From: a virus
Reading direction: 5' to 3' (one strand)
DNA length: 41,418 nucleotides
IMG/VR virus record: IMGVR_UViG_3300026077_000008
Span: 1 to 41,418 of that record
How positions within the stretch are numbered: position 1 is the first letter of the stretch; each line of letters begins with the position of its first letter. This document shows positions 6,419 to 20,400 of the stretch, piece after piece. Under the pieces are notes generated by a model. The model saw only the letters and a program-made list of their open reading frames with translations. It was not told the origin of the DNA and ran no database searches. The position numbers and the translations under genes are program-made.

Positions 6419-8401
6419 ATGGAGTTACCATCAGTAGCGTCTTTAGAGTTTGAACAACTTAAAGCGTCTATAAAAAATTATATCAAAACAAAATCAGATT
6501 TTACTGATTATGACTTTGAAGGGTCTAACCTTTCAATGTTAGTTGATATTCTTGCGTATAATACATTATATACAAGTTATAATATTAATATGGCATCTAA
6601 CGAGTTAAATCTCGATACTGCCGTTTTAAGAGATAATATAGTTTCACATGCAAAGAAATTAGGTTACAATCCAATTTCTTATCAATCTTCAAAGGTTGTT
6701 GTTGACCTTACATGTAGTAATATAACTGGTTATAAAAGATTAGGTCTTAAGTCTGGACCTGTATTACAGACTAGTCTGGGTGGTAAGAATTATACTTATG
6801 TAGCAACTGATCCTATTAACCTTGCAATAGCTCCAGGCGCTAGTAGTGCGGTCTTCAGAGATGTTGAATTGGTTGAAGGTACAGTATTCGATATGAATTA
6901 TACTGTAGACACTTCAAACGAGCATCAGAGGTTCTGGATACCAAATAATTATATTGATTCTAGTACTGTAAAAGTATTTGTTAAGGATGATGCAAGTGCT
7001 ACTACTTCAGTAGAATATACAAGGAAAAATACAGTTGTAGGTGTTAAACCATCTGACACAGTTTTCTTTGTAGAAGAGGTTCAAGATCAGAAATATGAAG
7101 TAATTTTTGGTGATGATGTAATTGGTAGAAAATTACAAAATGGTGAAGTAGTAACTATTAGATATATTGTAACAGCAGGTGCTGAACTCAATAATGTTAA
7201 AGAAAGTTCCTTACAATTTGTTGGAACTGTTGAATATGTTGATGCTAGTGATGTTACTGGAAAACTTGCTTTAAGTAATGTTTCATTTACTTTAAATGAG
7301 ACAAATTCAAGTGGTGGTGCTTCATTTGAAAGTATTTCTTCTATAAAGTATAGAGCACCAAGATATTATGCTGCACAGGAAAGAGCAGTTACTATTAGTG
7401 ATTATGAATCATTAATAATGCAACTTTATGGTAATACTGATTTGGTTAAGGTTATTGGTGGCGAATCACTTGTACCACCTCAGTATGGTAAAGTCTTTAT
7501 TACTATTAAACCTAAAGTAGGTGAAGTTGTTAGTACTACTGAAAAGTCAAATATAGTAAAGGATCTCAAGGATTATATTGTTGGATCTATCACACCAGTT
7601 ATCTTAGATCCTAGAAAACTTAAAATTAGAGTTAGAGCAGTTGTTCAGTATGATAAAGATAAAACACGAAGAAGTGCTGCAGCATTGGCTAAGTTAATTC
7701 GTGATTTACTTGTTGATTATGAAAATTCTGACGCATTTAAGAATTTTAATGGAAGATTTAGTAAATCTGAGTTACTTGCTGCAATTCAGAATTTAGATAA
7801 TTCTTTCTTATATACTAATGTTAAAACTAGAATATGTGCCGAAATTGATCTAACTTCTTCTCCAGCAGAAACTCCTATTGATTATAGTGGATCATTCTTC
7901 ACTAAGATGAAGAGTAAACTTGATGGAAAATATTCTATTATTTCTTCTTATTTCTGTTATCCAGGCTATGCAGATCCAGTATTCCTTGGAGTTCCTTCAG
8001 AGTTGGATGGTTGTAATTTAGATAACAACATTTATATATTTGATAAAGATGGAAATAAAATAGGTATTGCTGGAACAATTGATTTTGAGACAGGTGAATT
8101 TTCCTTCTCTATTCCATCATGTACTGATGGACCCATAGATCTATGTGGTTTACAGGATGGACCAGATTTAGAGACAGATACAACAACTTATCCTGATATT
8201 ATTATTGATGATCCAATTATTCTAGATGATGACGATCCTGACTCTGATTTAGATGATGATACAACTATTGGTGAACCAACTATCGGTGATACTGTTGGAG
8301 ACCCAACTGTAACTCCTATAACTAGTGTTGTAGATGATCCTAATAATATTATTACTATTGACGACTTTACTCCAGAAACAGATCCTAGCCGCTGCTCATG
8401 A
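6419..8401 (+). CDS. gp6: Baseplate wedge subunit gp6
   Basis: A 660-residue protein with the gp6-type N-terminus ('LEFEQLKASIKNYIK', then 'DILAYNTLYTSYNINMASNE', residues about 40-61). gp6 dimers form the inner ring of the baseplate and link the wedges. The length equals T4 gp6. The last 90 or so residues (from about 570) are an unusual low-complexity acidic tail, with runs such as DDPIILDDDDPDSDLDDD and alternating Thr/Pro/Asp/Ile. This does not look like the conserved gp6 fold and is probably a lineage-specific extension. The stop overlaps the ATG of the giant gene (ATGA at 8398-8401), indicating translational coupling. Confidence 0.92.
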   Translation: MELPSVASLEFEQLKASIKNYIKTKSDFTDYDFEGSNLSMLVDILAYNTLYTSYNINMASNELNLDTAVLRDNIVSHAKKLGYNPISYQSSKVVVDLTCSNITGYKRLGLKSGPVLQTSLGGKNYTYVATDPINLAIAPGASSAVFRDVELVEGTVFDMNYTVDTSNEHQRFWIPNNYIDSSTVKVFVKDDASATTSVEYTRKNTVVGVKPSDTVFFVEEVQDQKYEVIFGDDVIGRKLQNGEVVTIRYIVTAGAELNNVKESSLQFVGTVEYVDASDVTGKLALSNVSFTLNETNSSGGASFESISSIKYRAPRYYAAQERAVTISDYESLIMQLYGNTDLVKVIGGESLVPPQYGKVFITIKPKVGEVVSTTEKSNIVKDLKDYIVGSITPVILDPRKLKIRVRAVVQYDKDKTRRSAAALAKLIRDLLVDYENSDAFKNFNGRFSKSELLAAIQNLDNSFLYTNVKTRICAEIDLTSSPAETPIDYSGSFFTKMKSKLDGKYSIISSYFCYPGYADPVFLGVPSELDGCNLDNNIYIFDKDGNKIGIAGTIDFETGEFSFSIPSCTDGPIDLCGLQDGPDLETDTTTYPDIIIDDPIILDDDDPDSDLDDDTTIGEPTIGDTVGDPTVTPITSVVDDPNNIITIDDFTPETDPSRCS

Positions 8402-11400
8402 AATATCTAAGCGACCACTCAGTAGACCTCTCACATTTAATAGAAAATCAATTCCCTCAATATGTAAGGGAAGATAGTGCAACTTTTATAAAGTTCATTA
8501 AGGCTTATTATGAATCGCAAGAACTAAAGAATTCACCTTTAGATATTGCACAGAATTTGATAGAATATTATAATATTGGTTATTATAAAAAAGCTGAGTT
8601 AGTAGAAAATACTAAATTGAATGGTAATATTGCTGATAGTGCTACTACGATTACTGTAGATAGTACTGTTGGTTTTCCAAATAAAGGGTATATTCAAATT
8701 GATGATGAAATAGTCTATTATGGATCTAAGACTACGACAACATTTGTAGATTGCGTGAGAGGTACATCTGCACTTATATTGTCTAATATACCACTTTCTC
8801 AACTTAGTCTTACTACATCATTAGCAGAGGATCATCTTGATAATACAATAGTCACTAATATTGCATATGAGTTTACATCTGAATTCTTTAGAAGAATTAG
8901 ATCTGAAATTGCTGTTTTAATACCTGAAAATCTTGTAAGTGAATTAGATTTATCATCCTTCTTTTCTAGGATTAGAACTTTTTATGCTTCAAAAGGAAGT
9001 TTAAATTCTCATGCAATTCTTTTCAGAATTCTATTTAATGATAAAAAGGTAAAATTTAATACACAAACAAGGGGTTCTGGTGCAACTCTCAAAATTCCTA
9101 ACTTTGATGGTAAAATTACTGGTGTTGAAATAACTGATGGTGGGTCTGGATATGATTCTAGATCATCTAGTGGTAGTTTAATTAATCCTCCTATTATAGA
9201 AGTTTTTGGTAGTGGTACTGGTGTTGATGTTGCTAATCCAACAGCTGTACTTACTGTTGATAGTATTACTAGTGGAGTCATTGATGGAGTAACAATTACA
9301 GATGTTGGTCAAAACTATGTTGGTCCTATTACTGCGTTTGTAAGAGAAAGAGATTTTGCTGAAGAAGAATTAGTTACTTCAATTTCTGGAAATGGTAGTG
9401 GTATCGTTGAAAGTTGGGATTTTAATACTGGAGAACTTACATTAACTAATATTATAGGATTTTTTGTTAATGCTGATGAATTAGAGTCTAATAGTGGTGA
9501 AGGAGCAAGAGCATATGTAGATACTTTTGAAATTGTATCTCAAGATCCAGAAATAGAGTTTCCGAAGGATTATCTATTCAGACCTTCACATTCAAACTTC
9601 TCTGGAAAGAAATTAGCTAGATTGGAGGTTATTAATAAGAAATCTAATATTTCTGATCCTTCTTTAGACATTATTGTTAAGAATAAGACTGTACCACCAT
9701 CATATATCACATTTGTTCAGGATCAAGATAGTGTATTTGGTGTATCTAACGTAACTATTGAAAGTAGTGAAGTTTTAAAGATTGATAGTGCTGGAAAACC
9801 GACATATGAGGCTGATATTGAAATTAATGATGATTTCAATAAAATATACCTCCCAGCGTCAACTCAACTAGTTCAATCATATAATTCTGCTTCTGATACA
9901 ATAATTACAGTTGATGATGCATCTGGATTTCCTACTACAAAAGGTCAGATCTATATTGATGATGTAATCATTGATTATACTGAAAGAACTGTAAATCAAT
10001 TCTTAGGTTGTACTGTTGTTTCTGGATCTGGTACTAAAGCAGTTTCTACTGAAGTAGTTGCTTATGGAAGGTATAGAACAAGAAAAGAGTATACAAGAGG
10101 TGAATTTGTAGGATTAGGTCAAGAAAGATATTTTGGAGAAAATTTATATAGATCAGTAGCTGAAGGTAAAGCATCTAGTACAGTTGATCCTACTCATACT
10201 TTAGGAACGGTTAAAGTTGGTACTATTGAGTGGGAATATATTGGAAGTTCTAAAGTAAGTTATTTTGTTGATGTTTTTGTTGGTTTCCCTGAAAAGACTT
10301 GTACTGGTAATGAAGGAGAATTAACTATAAGAGTTGATAAAGTAAGAGATTTAGCTGTAGGTCAATTAGTAGTTGGTTCTGGTATAGGTGTTGGTGCAAG
10401 AATTCGTTCTATATCAGGAAAAGAATTAACTTTATCCATACCAAATACTTCAAAAGTTATTGGTGGATGTATATTCTCTTCTGCACAAGCAAGATTAGTT
10501 GGATTAGTTGATGCAGTCACTATTGAGAAGAGTGGTGCTTTATTCAGTCCTCAAAAGTACTTCTTTGATGATAAAACTTATGAAGATTTTTCAGGAACAG
10601 AATATAGTTCATGGACAATTAATAGTGACCATACATTAGATACAGACAAAGATTTTGTTGGTATTTCTCAGATTTATAACTATAAATCACCAAAAGATCA
10701 ACATGTTTATGTTTCATCTTCTGCTATTCCAGGCTATATTTTTAGTGGCTCTGTAAATGCTAAAAATAGGGTTCTTTCAAATATCTTTGATGGATATACT
10801 AATGCTTTTACTCTCAGTGGACTTAGTACTCCTGTAGAGAAGGATTTATTCATTTTTAGAAATGCATTATTACAAGATCCATCATCAGATTATGATGTTA
10901 TCAATAATGTATTAGTTTTTGATGAAACTCCTAGTCAAAATGAATCTGTTTATGTTAGATATTTTAATGATACTAATAAAGTAACAAAATTATCATTCAC
11001 ACAAACCTCTCAAGCTGCTGCTAATTCTACAATTACTTTAAGTGGTTTAGGATCTTACAATACTTCAAATGATTATCTATTTGTAACTGTAAATGGTGTA
11101 TTACAAGTCGGAAATGCTGTTAGTTACAATAATACAAGTAAAATAGCAACATTTACTGATAATGTAAACACTCTTACTACAAAATTAACACCTTTAGGTC
11201 CTTCACAGACATTTGATGTTACTGATGCAACTTATAATGCTGTTAATGGTTTGATGGTACTTACCATTGGTGCTCATAGTTTAACAACTAGTGATTCAGT
11301 TAGGATTACTCCTAATTCATTACCATTTACTTGTACTATGGATGGTAATACATCACAGAAGACTTATCCTAGAGTAACCGACCCTGCATATGATACATCC

Positions 11401-14400
11401 CTTGCTGTACAGAGTCCTACAGCGACTACAATCACTGTTAACGTTGGTGCGAGTCCTTTGGTAAACCACAACGTTACTGGTGGTCAATATGACCCAATAT
11501 CAGGTTTGATGGTATTAACAATAGGTTCTCATTCACTTAAGGTTGGTCAAAGCGTTAAGATTGCTAATGGTGCATTGAAATTCCAATGTGCTAAGGATAA
11601 TTACGCAACAGATCATAGTTATCCTCGTACAACTGACCCTGTTTATAATACAGCAGTTGAAATTACAGCAATTACTTCAGATAGTATCACAATGAGAGTT
11701 GGTACTTCTACAGATACATCTAGTCATAGATGGAAACCTTCTTATACTGCAACTGCTGGTGTTGTAAGTGGTGGTAATTATACTCATACTTGGACTGGAA
11801 ATACTGTAAAAGATGCTGTTAAAATTGGTGGTACTCGTTATAATCCTAATACAGGTGTTCTAACACTTAGAATTTCTAATAGTAATCTTTTGGTAGGAGA
11901 TAAAATTAAGATTGCTGACGAAGGATTGACATTCAGATGTGCTAAAGATGATTATACATCTAATCATTCATATCCAAGAACAACAGATCCTTCTAGTGGT
12001 CAATGGCTGGAAGTAACAAATATTAGTGGCGAAGAACATGTAGTTAATGTAAATGTTGCATTTGATACTGTTGATAGATACGCACATAACTTTATTTCAT
12101 CTGTAACTGATTCTATTACCAGAAGACCTGATAAAGTAGTAGCTTATTGGATAAAAAATGCAAAAGTTTTAGATGCACTTACATCATCAGCTTCTAAAAC
12201 GTATACATTACAAAGTTCAAGTTCTAATTATACTGCCGCAACTACTGATACTGTATTTGTTGCTATAAATGGTGTTATACAAAAACCAACAACTTCTTAT
12301 ACGATATCTGGATCTACATTAACCTTTAATGAGGTTAATTCTGGAACCGCAATTACTGTTATTGATTTGGAAGATGGTAGTGGTGGAGCAGATATTGAAA
12401 ATGTTGATCTAACTGGTCTTGCTGGTATTAATCAGGATAAGGATAATTATAAATTACAAAAATTAGTTAAGAGAATTCCTTTCCCTGCAAGTGTTATAAA
12501 TGAAAATATTTTAAGAACATCTAAATCACTTTCACCATCAAAAACTCAAAAAGCTATTGGTATTACTGTAGATGGTATTCAATATCAAAGTATTCATGGT
12601 AATAGAGTTCCCTATGGTGCTGTAAAATCAATTACTATCGGTTCTGGTGGTACATATGAAGTTCCATTTGATCTTACTACAACAGGTATAGGTAAATTCT
12701 TAAAAACTTCATATCCAAAGGTTGTTTTCACTAAAAATGGTGGAGAATCATCTGATTTAACTGTAAGTGAAACAGTATTTGATATTTCCGCTGGAATTAA
12801 GAAAATTGATATTAATAAGTTCTTAGATACTACTAATCTAAGTGGATTTACTATAAAACCAAATGTTCAAGTAATTAATAATAATGTAACAAATCCAACA
12901 GGATTTAGAAATGCTGTAGTTGATGTTGGTTATAATAAAGGATCTATAGATTCATTTATTGTAGTGGATTCTGGATCTGGATATATTGAAGCACCAACAA
13001 TAAAAATAACTGGTGGTGGTAAACTTGAATCTGAAAATTATAATATTCCTTTCTTCAATACAGTTACTAAAGATAATATTGTAACTATGGAAGGTTCTAT
13101 TATATCTTCTAAGAGTAGTTCTCCCACAATTACATTAGCAACTCCTGTAGGTAGTTCATTTAATGCTAATCCTGTAACAACAGTTGATAGTGGTTCTAAA
13201 GGAGAAGTTAAAGTATTCGTTGCTAATGGTCAGATTGTAGCAACACAGGTTGTTAATAAAGGTCAAAATTATTATACAAAACCAACTCTTAAAGTTAATG
13301 GTGTTGGTACAGGTGCTGTTTTAGAAGTTACTTTAGATGGTAGTGGTGGATTAAATGGAGCAATAATAGTAAATGCTGGTAGTGGTTATACTGTTCCTCC
13401 TGTAGTTACTGTTCAAAATGATGATACTTTAGCATCTGCTAGTTCAACACTAAATGAGTGGACATTTAACATACCATTTAGATTTAATACTAAAATAGAT
13501 GAATTTGGTGGATATGTATTTGATGAAAATTCAGGTGCCAAGTTAAAAGTAGAATCATTTACATCAAGTACATTAGTCATGTCTGATGCTACTACAGATG
13601 TAGTAGTTGGAATGGAAGCTACTCATCCACAGTTACCATCTGGTACATTCGTAACTAAAGTTGATAATTCATCAAAAACAATTTATCTTTCTAGATCTGG
13701 ATTAGATCAAGTTACAGATATAACATTAAATGGTGCAACTGTAAGTTTCTATCAAGGTGATGATAGATTTAGAGGAACACTTAAGGCACAAGAAGTTTCA
13801 TCTACAACTTTCCCTGATTCTAGATTAAAATTCCAGTATCTACAATTAAAGAATACTAGTAAATTTGAAGATTATTATGGTATTGTTAAACCAGGCACAT
13901 CACATACTGCAACTACTGGTACTACATATGATCCCACAACTGGTATTGTCAAGGTTACTACAACCACTGCTCATGGATTAGCAAATGGAGATTATGTTAA
14001 TTTTGCAGATGGATCATTAAAATTCTCATGTAATTTCAATGGTGCTACTGGTGCTAGTTCTCAAAAGGATTATCCAAGATCCACTGATTATGCAAGTGGT
14101 AAATATTTAAAAATTTCTAAAGTAACCAATACTACTTTTGAAGTTACAATTTTAGATGTAATTCCTTCAACTAATGTTAATGAACATATATTTGTTTCTG
14201 CAACAGCAGATGGTATTACTAGTGCAAAACATTCTAAATTAGTTGGATTCTCTTATGATGGACATCCAATATACTGTAAGTATGGTTTTACTACTGCTTT
14301 AGATAAAACTTCTGGAATATCAGAACAGACTTCATCTTGGAGACTTAAAGGTAATAGATTTAATGGGCCATCAGTTGCTGATTATCCATTAGGTTCTTTT

Positions 14401-17400
14401 ATAGAAGATTATGAATATGATAAGACATTTGGAACTCTAGACGAATTTAATGGTAGATTCTGTGTAACACCAGAATATCCAGATGGTGCATACTGTTACT
14501 TTATGGTAGATCAGTTCCCATTTGTTGTTGGTCCAAAATATTTCTCAGATCCAGATTGCTATAACACTGGACAAAATAGAACAAATGATAGAGTTCCTAA
14601 ACATTTTGTTAGAGTTAATGATACTGCAAATACATATTTCCCACAGGAAGAAAGAAATATAAACAAATCTATTCTCTTTACTGATTATTCATCTGTTGGT
14701 ACTGTTGATGATGTATACATCGAGACAGCAGGTGATAATTATAGAGTTGGTGATAAATTAGTATTTGATAATGATGATACTGGTGGATCTGGAGCAATTG
14801 CTTATGTTAGTTCTGTAGATTCTCCACCTATTTCTTCAGTTTCTATTGCTGATGGTGTAATTGAGTTTACCTTTACTGGTAGTCACTCAATTTCTAAAAA
14901 TGATGTTGTAGATGTTACATATACAAAACAAACTACAACTACAGAAATTAATTTAGATACTATTCCTACAATACCTACTGTATTAAGTGGTAAGAGTGTT
15001 TATGCTGTAGTTTTAGAATCTCATAAGATTTACAGACTTAAGTTTGGTACATCTAGACCATATAACTTATCCTTTGATATTTTAAATTTCAATCCATATT
15101 ATCAGAAGGATATCAATTTACAATCAACTTATTTTGATATAGATCCATCAAAAGTTCCAAGTGTTGTATTTGTACATACAGATAATGCAATATTTGAACT
15201 TAGAGTAGAAGAAGCTCCTATTATTGGTAGACATAAAGTTACTGAAGTAATAACATCAAATTCATTTACTGTAAAAGATAATAGTGTTAAAACAGCAGAT
15301 ACATCAGTAATTGATATCGCAATAAGATCTAATGGTGCATCTGGACCAATTAAAACGGTAAATGTTGTTAATGGTGGTGGTGGATATAGAGTTCTGCCTG
15401 GAGTAACTAGTGTTTCTTCTGTTTCTGGAAAAAATGCTGTTATACAAGCAACATCAACCACAATTGGTAGTATTAATTCTATTAAGTTTATTACTTACGG
15501 TGATAAGTTCTATGGATCTAAGACTGTAAGAAATTATGTAGATCTTCCTATTACAGTAAAGGTAAAATCTAATTTTGAAATTGAATCTGTCAGTGTTGTT
15601 AACAGTGGATCAAATTATCTATTAAGTCCTTATGTTAGGGTAAATGGATTAAATGATGCTGCAACTCTAGAACCGACATATAGTGTTGGTGAAGTTGTTG
15701 ATATGAAGGTATTAGAAGGTGGTAGTGGATTTAGTGAAGAACCAACTATTGAAGTATTCAGTCAAAACGGTGGTTCTGGTGCTAAATTTGTAAGTAAACT
15801 AAGAAGAAAATCATTAGTTGTTGGTGATGCTATTACTATTAAAGATAAGAGTAGTACTGCTAAAATTCTTTCCGTTGATACAAGATCTTCTACAGTAGAA
15901 TTACTTGTTACTTCTGGATCAATTTTAAAAGATGATGTAATACTTTCTTCTGATGGTAGAACTTATGGTACTATTATAGAGGTTAATACTGCAAAAGCTT
16001 ATTCTAAATCACAGTCATTTGGTCAAATTAAAGAAAAATTTGTCGGATCTGTAGGATTTATCAGTGATAGTTTCCAAAAACTTGGTGATAATGTTTATTA
16101 TCAAGATTGGGCATATAGTCTTTCAAATGATAGAAATATTATTGAGTGGAGGAAGAATGTTAATGATAATACCCATCCAGCTGGATTTAGATTATTTGGA
16201 AAAAATAGATTATATAGTAGAAAGTCTTTATTAGGTAGATCACAGAATATTGTAAGAAGTGCTGTTACTTTCAAATCTACTATTAGTAGTCTATTAGATG
16301 CAGATATAGAAAGTCCAAAATGTACTAAAGGGTATATTTATTTTCATGGTTTAGCAAATCCAAATCCATATAAACTTAATGATATTGTATTTGGTTCTAT
16401 AACTGGCAATCTTGCAAGAGTTATAGAAGTTGGGGTTGGATATATTGTTGTATTATATTTTGGTGAAGAAATTCAGATTGGTGAACAAGTAATCAATTAT
16501 CTTAGAAATGTATCTATTACCAATTCTTCTGTAACTGATAAAACATTATTAGCAGTTAATGGTATCTTACAGTCTCCAAATGAATCTTATAAGATAGTTG
16601 ATAAGAATATTCTTCCACAGTTCCCAATATTCCCCAACGATGAGTTAGTAACACATCATTTAACTACTTCTTTCAATATTGTTGAGGGATCTGGTATTAA
16701 TAATATTAATGAAGTTAATTTAACTAAAGGTGGAGTAAATTATACTGCTTCCAATAGTGATCATTTAATAGTCTCTATGAATGGTGTTATTCAGAAGAGT
16801 ACTAATTTATCATTAATTAATGGTGGTAAGACTATTAAATTTACTGGTTCAACTTTAGATGGACAAAGTAAACCAGAATTTATATTAGAACACGCTCAAT
16901 TACAACCTTTGACATTTACTGGAGCCGCTGGTACACAATTTACACTTAATGTAAATCCATCTTCCGATTGTAAACTGTTAGTATTCTTTGTAGGTGTTGA
17001 TCAATCTCATTTATTGACAGACTATACTGTTAGTGGAAGTACAATTACTTTCTCTGCAAGTGTTGATCCTACTGAGATATTTGGTTGGCATATAGATGAA
17101 ACAGTTACTTGTGAGAAAGTTACTTTACCAAATCTATATTCTAATGCTGCGGTTGGTAAAGATAAAGTATGTAATCAAGCTGGTAATGTAAAACTAGAAA
17201 TAAAGTCAGATAATGTAAAGAGAGCAAATGATTTCTTTGAGGTAGAAAAAGAACAATTAGATGGAACTATGTTCCTATCTGGTAGTAAAACTTATGGTTT
17301 TGGTACTAAATTCAAGACTTCTAACCCAGAGAATTCTAGTAGTCATGTAGAAATTATTAATGACATTTCTAATAAAGTTAATGGTGTTACATCTACATTT

Positions 17401-20400
17401 GACCTTAAGATTAATAAGAATCAAGCTTATACTCCTGTAGATGGTGTTAATTCATTACAAGTAGTAGTGAATGGAACTATATTGGGTAAGAATAATAGAA
17501 CTGTAACTCCTACAACTGCTTCTTATACTGCAACAACTGGAATAATAACTCTTACAGTACCTAATCATCAATTTGCTAATAATGATCTTATTAAATTTGC
17601 TGATGGTGCTATTACATTTACATGTAGTATGGATAATAATCTTACCAGACATTCATATCCAAGATCTACAGATCCTATCAGTGGTGAGTGGGTCAAAGTT
17701 TCAAACGTAACTACAAATACATTTGATGTTCAAGTTGGTAAATCACCTCAGAGGGTATACACTGCTACTGGTGGAAGTTACGCTGCTTCATCAGGATTAC
17801 TTACATTAACTATTGGTGGTCATATTCTTAAATCTGGTGATAAAATTAAGATTAGTGATAATTCATTGAAATTTAAGTGTGATGAAGACAGTTTTGGTTC
17901 TGTACATACATATCCTCGTACTACAATTGATAACCATACTGCTGAGTCTGGCACTACTTACAATCCATCTACAGGTATTATGACAGTTAAGGTAACTGGA
18001 CATAGTATGAGAGATAAGGATTGGATTAGATTTGATAATGAGTCTATTAAATTTACATGTGATTTTGGTCAGACAGAGAAATCATATCCGAGAGTAGGTG
18101 ATCCTGTAAGTGGTAAATGGATACCAATTACATATGTTGATGCTAATACCTTTACTGTTGATATACTTCAAGGTATAACACCAACAAATACTACTGCTCA
18201 TACATTTGCTTCAGCAACTGCAAATGGTATCAAACAGAAACGTGATAGAGCATTTGATGCTCCAGTTAATATTGAATCTGTAACTGCTAATAGTATAACA
18301 TTGGATGTAGGTATTTCTGATAATAGAACACATCAGTTTGTTACAAATACATCAGATATTGTAAAAAATAATATAATTGCTGGTGGTGGATATCCACATA
18401 CATTCCATTCTGCTACAGTTGGTGGTGTTAAGAGTTCTACTGGATATACAATTAGTGGTACTCAAATTACATTTGCAAAACCTCCATCAATTACTGATAA
18501 GGTTTCAATTAAAGATTTTGTAACCACATATAAAGCAAATACTGGTACTAAGAAAGGTGCTGAGTTAGATGAATTTAATGTTGCAAATGGAGTAAGAAAA
18601 GTATTTAATATCTCTGATGATGGTGTACCAGAGACAGTTCAAAATAAGACTGATCTATTCACTATAAAAAATGGTATTCTTATTAAACCAGATATTCATT
18701 TGGGTGGTACTGGATTTAGACCTAATCCACAACTTCAAAGTGCTGTTAATAATAAAGTAACTTTCAAAGATGCTCCAGCAGCTGCTGATAGTGTTGGTAT
18801 GATGGTCTTTAATAGACAATTATCAGCTGCTAATAAGAGAAATTGGGTTCTTGATAGAAATGAAGAATTTGATAATGTCAGAAAATTATTTACACTACAA
18901 TTAGCAAGACCTGACCATACTAAAGATTGGGCTGATTTAATAGGAGTTCCTACTGCTGAAAGTCTAATAGTTGTTAAAAATGATAAGACTCTTGTTCCAA
19001 CAACTGACTATACAATAGTTACACCTACAGATCCTAATGATATAAATGATGGTTCTGGATCGTATAGAATACAGTTTACTACTGCACCATTAACTACAGA
19101 TATTATTCATATTCAATATACAGCAAATGATGCTAATTTTGAGGATAGAACTAGTGAATTATCCCAAACTTCTGCAAAAGTATTATCTTACACAACTGCT
19201 TTAACTGGATCTGGTTGGATTCCTTTCTGTTATGTTGATGGTGATTATATTGATCAAGGTGATGTAACACACGATTCAGCTGCAAAAACACTTACATTTA
19301 CAGATAATACAACATTAGCATCTCAAAGTGTAGAAGTTCACTTTAAGAAAGCAACTTTAAATCCAACTAATGTTTATGGTGATATATTAACTGGTGAATT
19401 AATAGTTAAACAACGTGCTGATAGTAATGGAGTTTATAATAATGTAGAAATTGGAACTACTAATAATACATATAATTTACTTTTGAGAAATGGTTCATCT
19501 AATAGTACTATCACAGGGGTTAAAGTTGTTAATATCTTACTAAGAAATGGTTCCACACAACTTATAATAGGATCTAATCATTATCGTATACTTACGATGA
19601 ACTTGAATAATCCTGCTATGTTTGATGCTGCAGGAGCTACATTTGTTGGTGCAAATGGTATTGTATTAGCACCAGATGATCACTTTGATCATTCTGGATC
19701 AGGTACAGCAGCATCTACTGGAATTGGTGATGGTAAGACATATGCAGCAATACAATTTAAATTCTATGGATATATGAATAAGGGTATTGGTGCTACTTGG
19801 TGGCAATCAGACCCAAGAGGAATGCCTTATCTTGCAAAAATTGATATCATTACACATGACAAAGATGATGGTGATGGAAGACTCAGAAGAGTTAACATGC
19901 TCGATCAATCACAAGGATTCTTTGGTGGTAATGCTAGAAGAAGCTTTAGATTAGAAGTTGATGGTGTTAGATATTCCAATTATACTGGTTATGAAGATAT
20001 TATTGTTATAAAGAATGATATACCTTTAACACAAAATACACATTACACATTATCAGGAATTGCTAATTCAGCTACTGCTGAAAAGGGTGTTATAACTTTC
20101 GTTACTGCTCCTGCTGAAAATGATGATATCTATATGGTTGCAATGTATGATAATGAATTGATTGCCCTAACTTCTGTTAATGCTACTACTTACACTACTA
20201 GTAGAGTACTTACTACAGCAGAAAGAGAAAGTCTAATTGTTTTTGCTGGAAATAAATTTAAATTTGGTAATGGTAATGGATATACCATTGCTAGTAATGG
20301 ACAGACTATAACATTCCCAAGTAATCCTGGCACTGGTACTGCTCCTTGGGGTATTCTTGCTACTACTGGTAAAGTTGCTGATAAAATTCATACTCCTTTT

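Noticed and set aside
15129-15461. 110-residue minus-strand ORF inside the giant gene, and other minus-strand ORFs
   Set aside because: All lie opposite well-supported + strand genes and have low-complexity products; shadows caused by codon bias.
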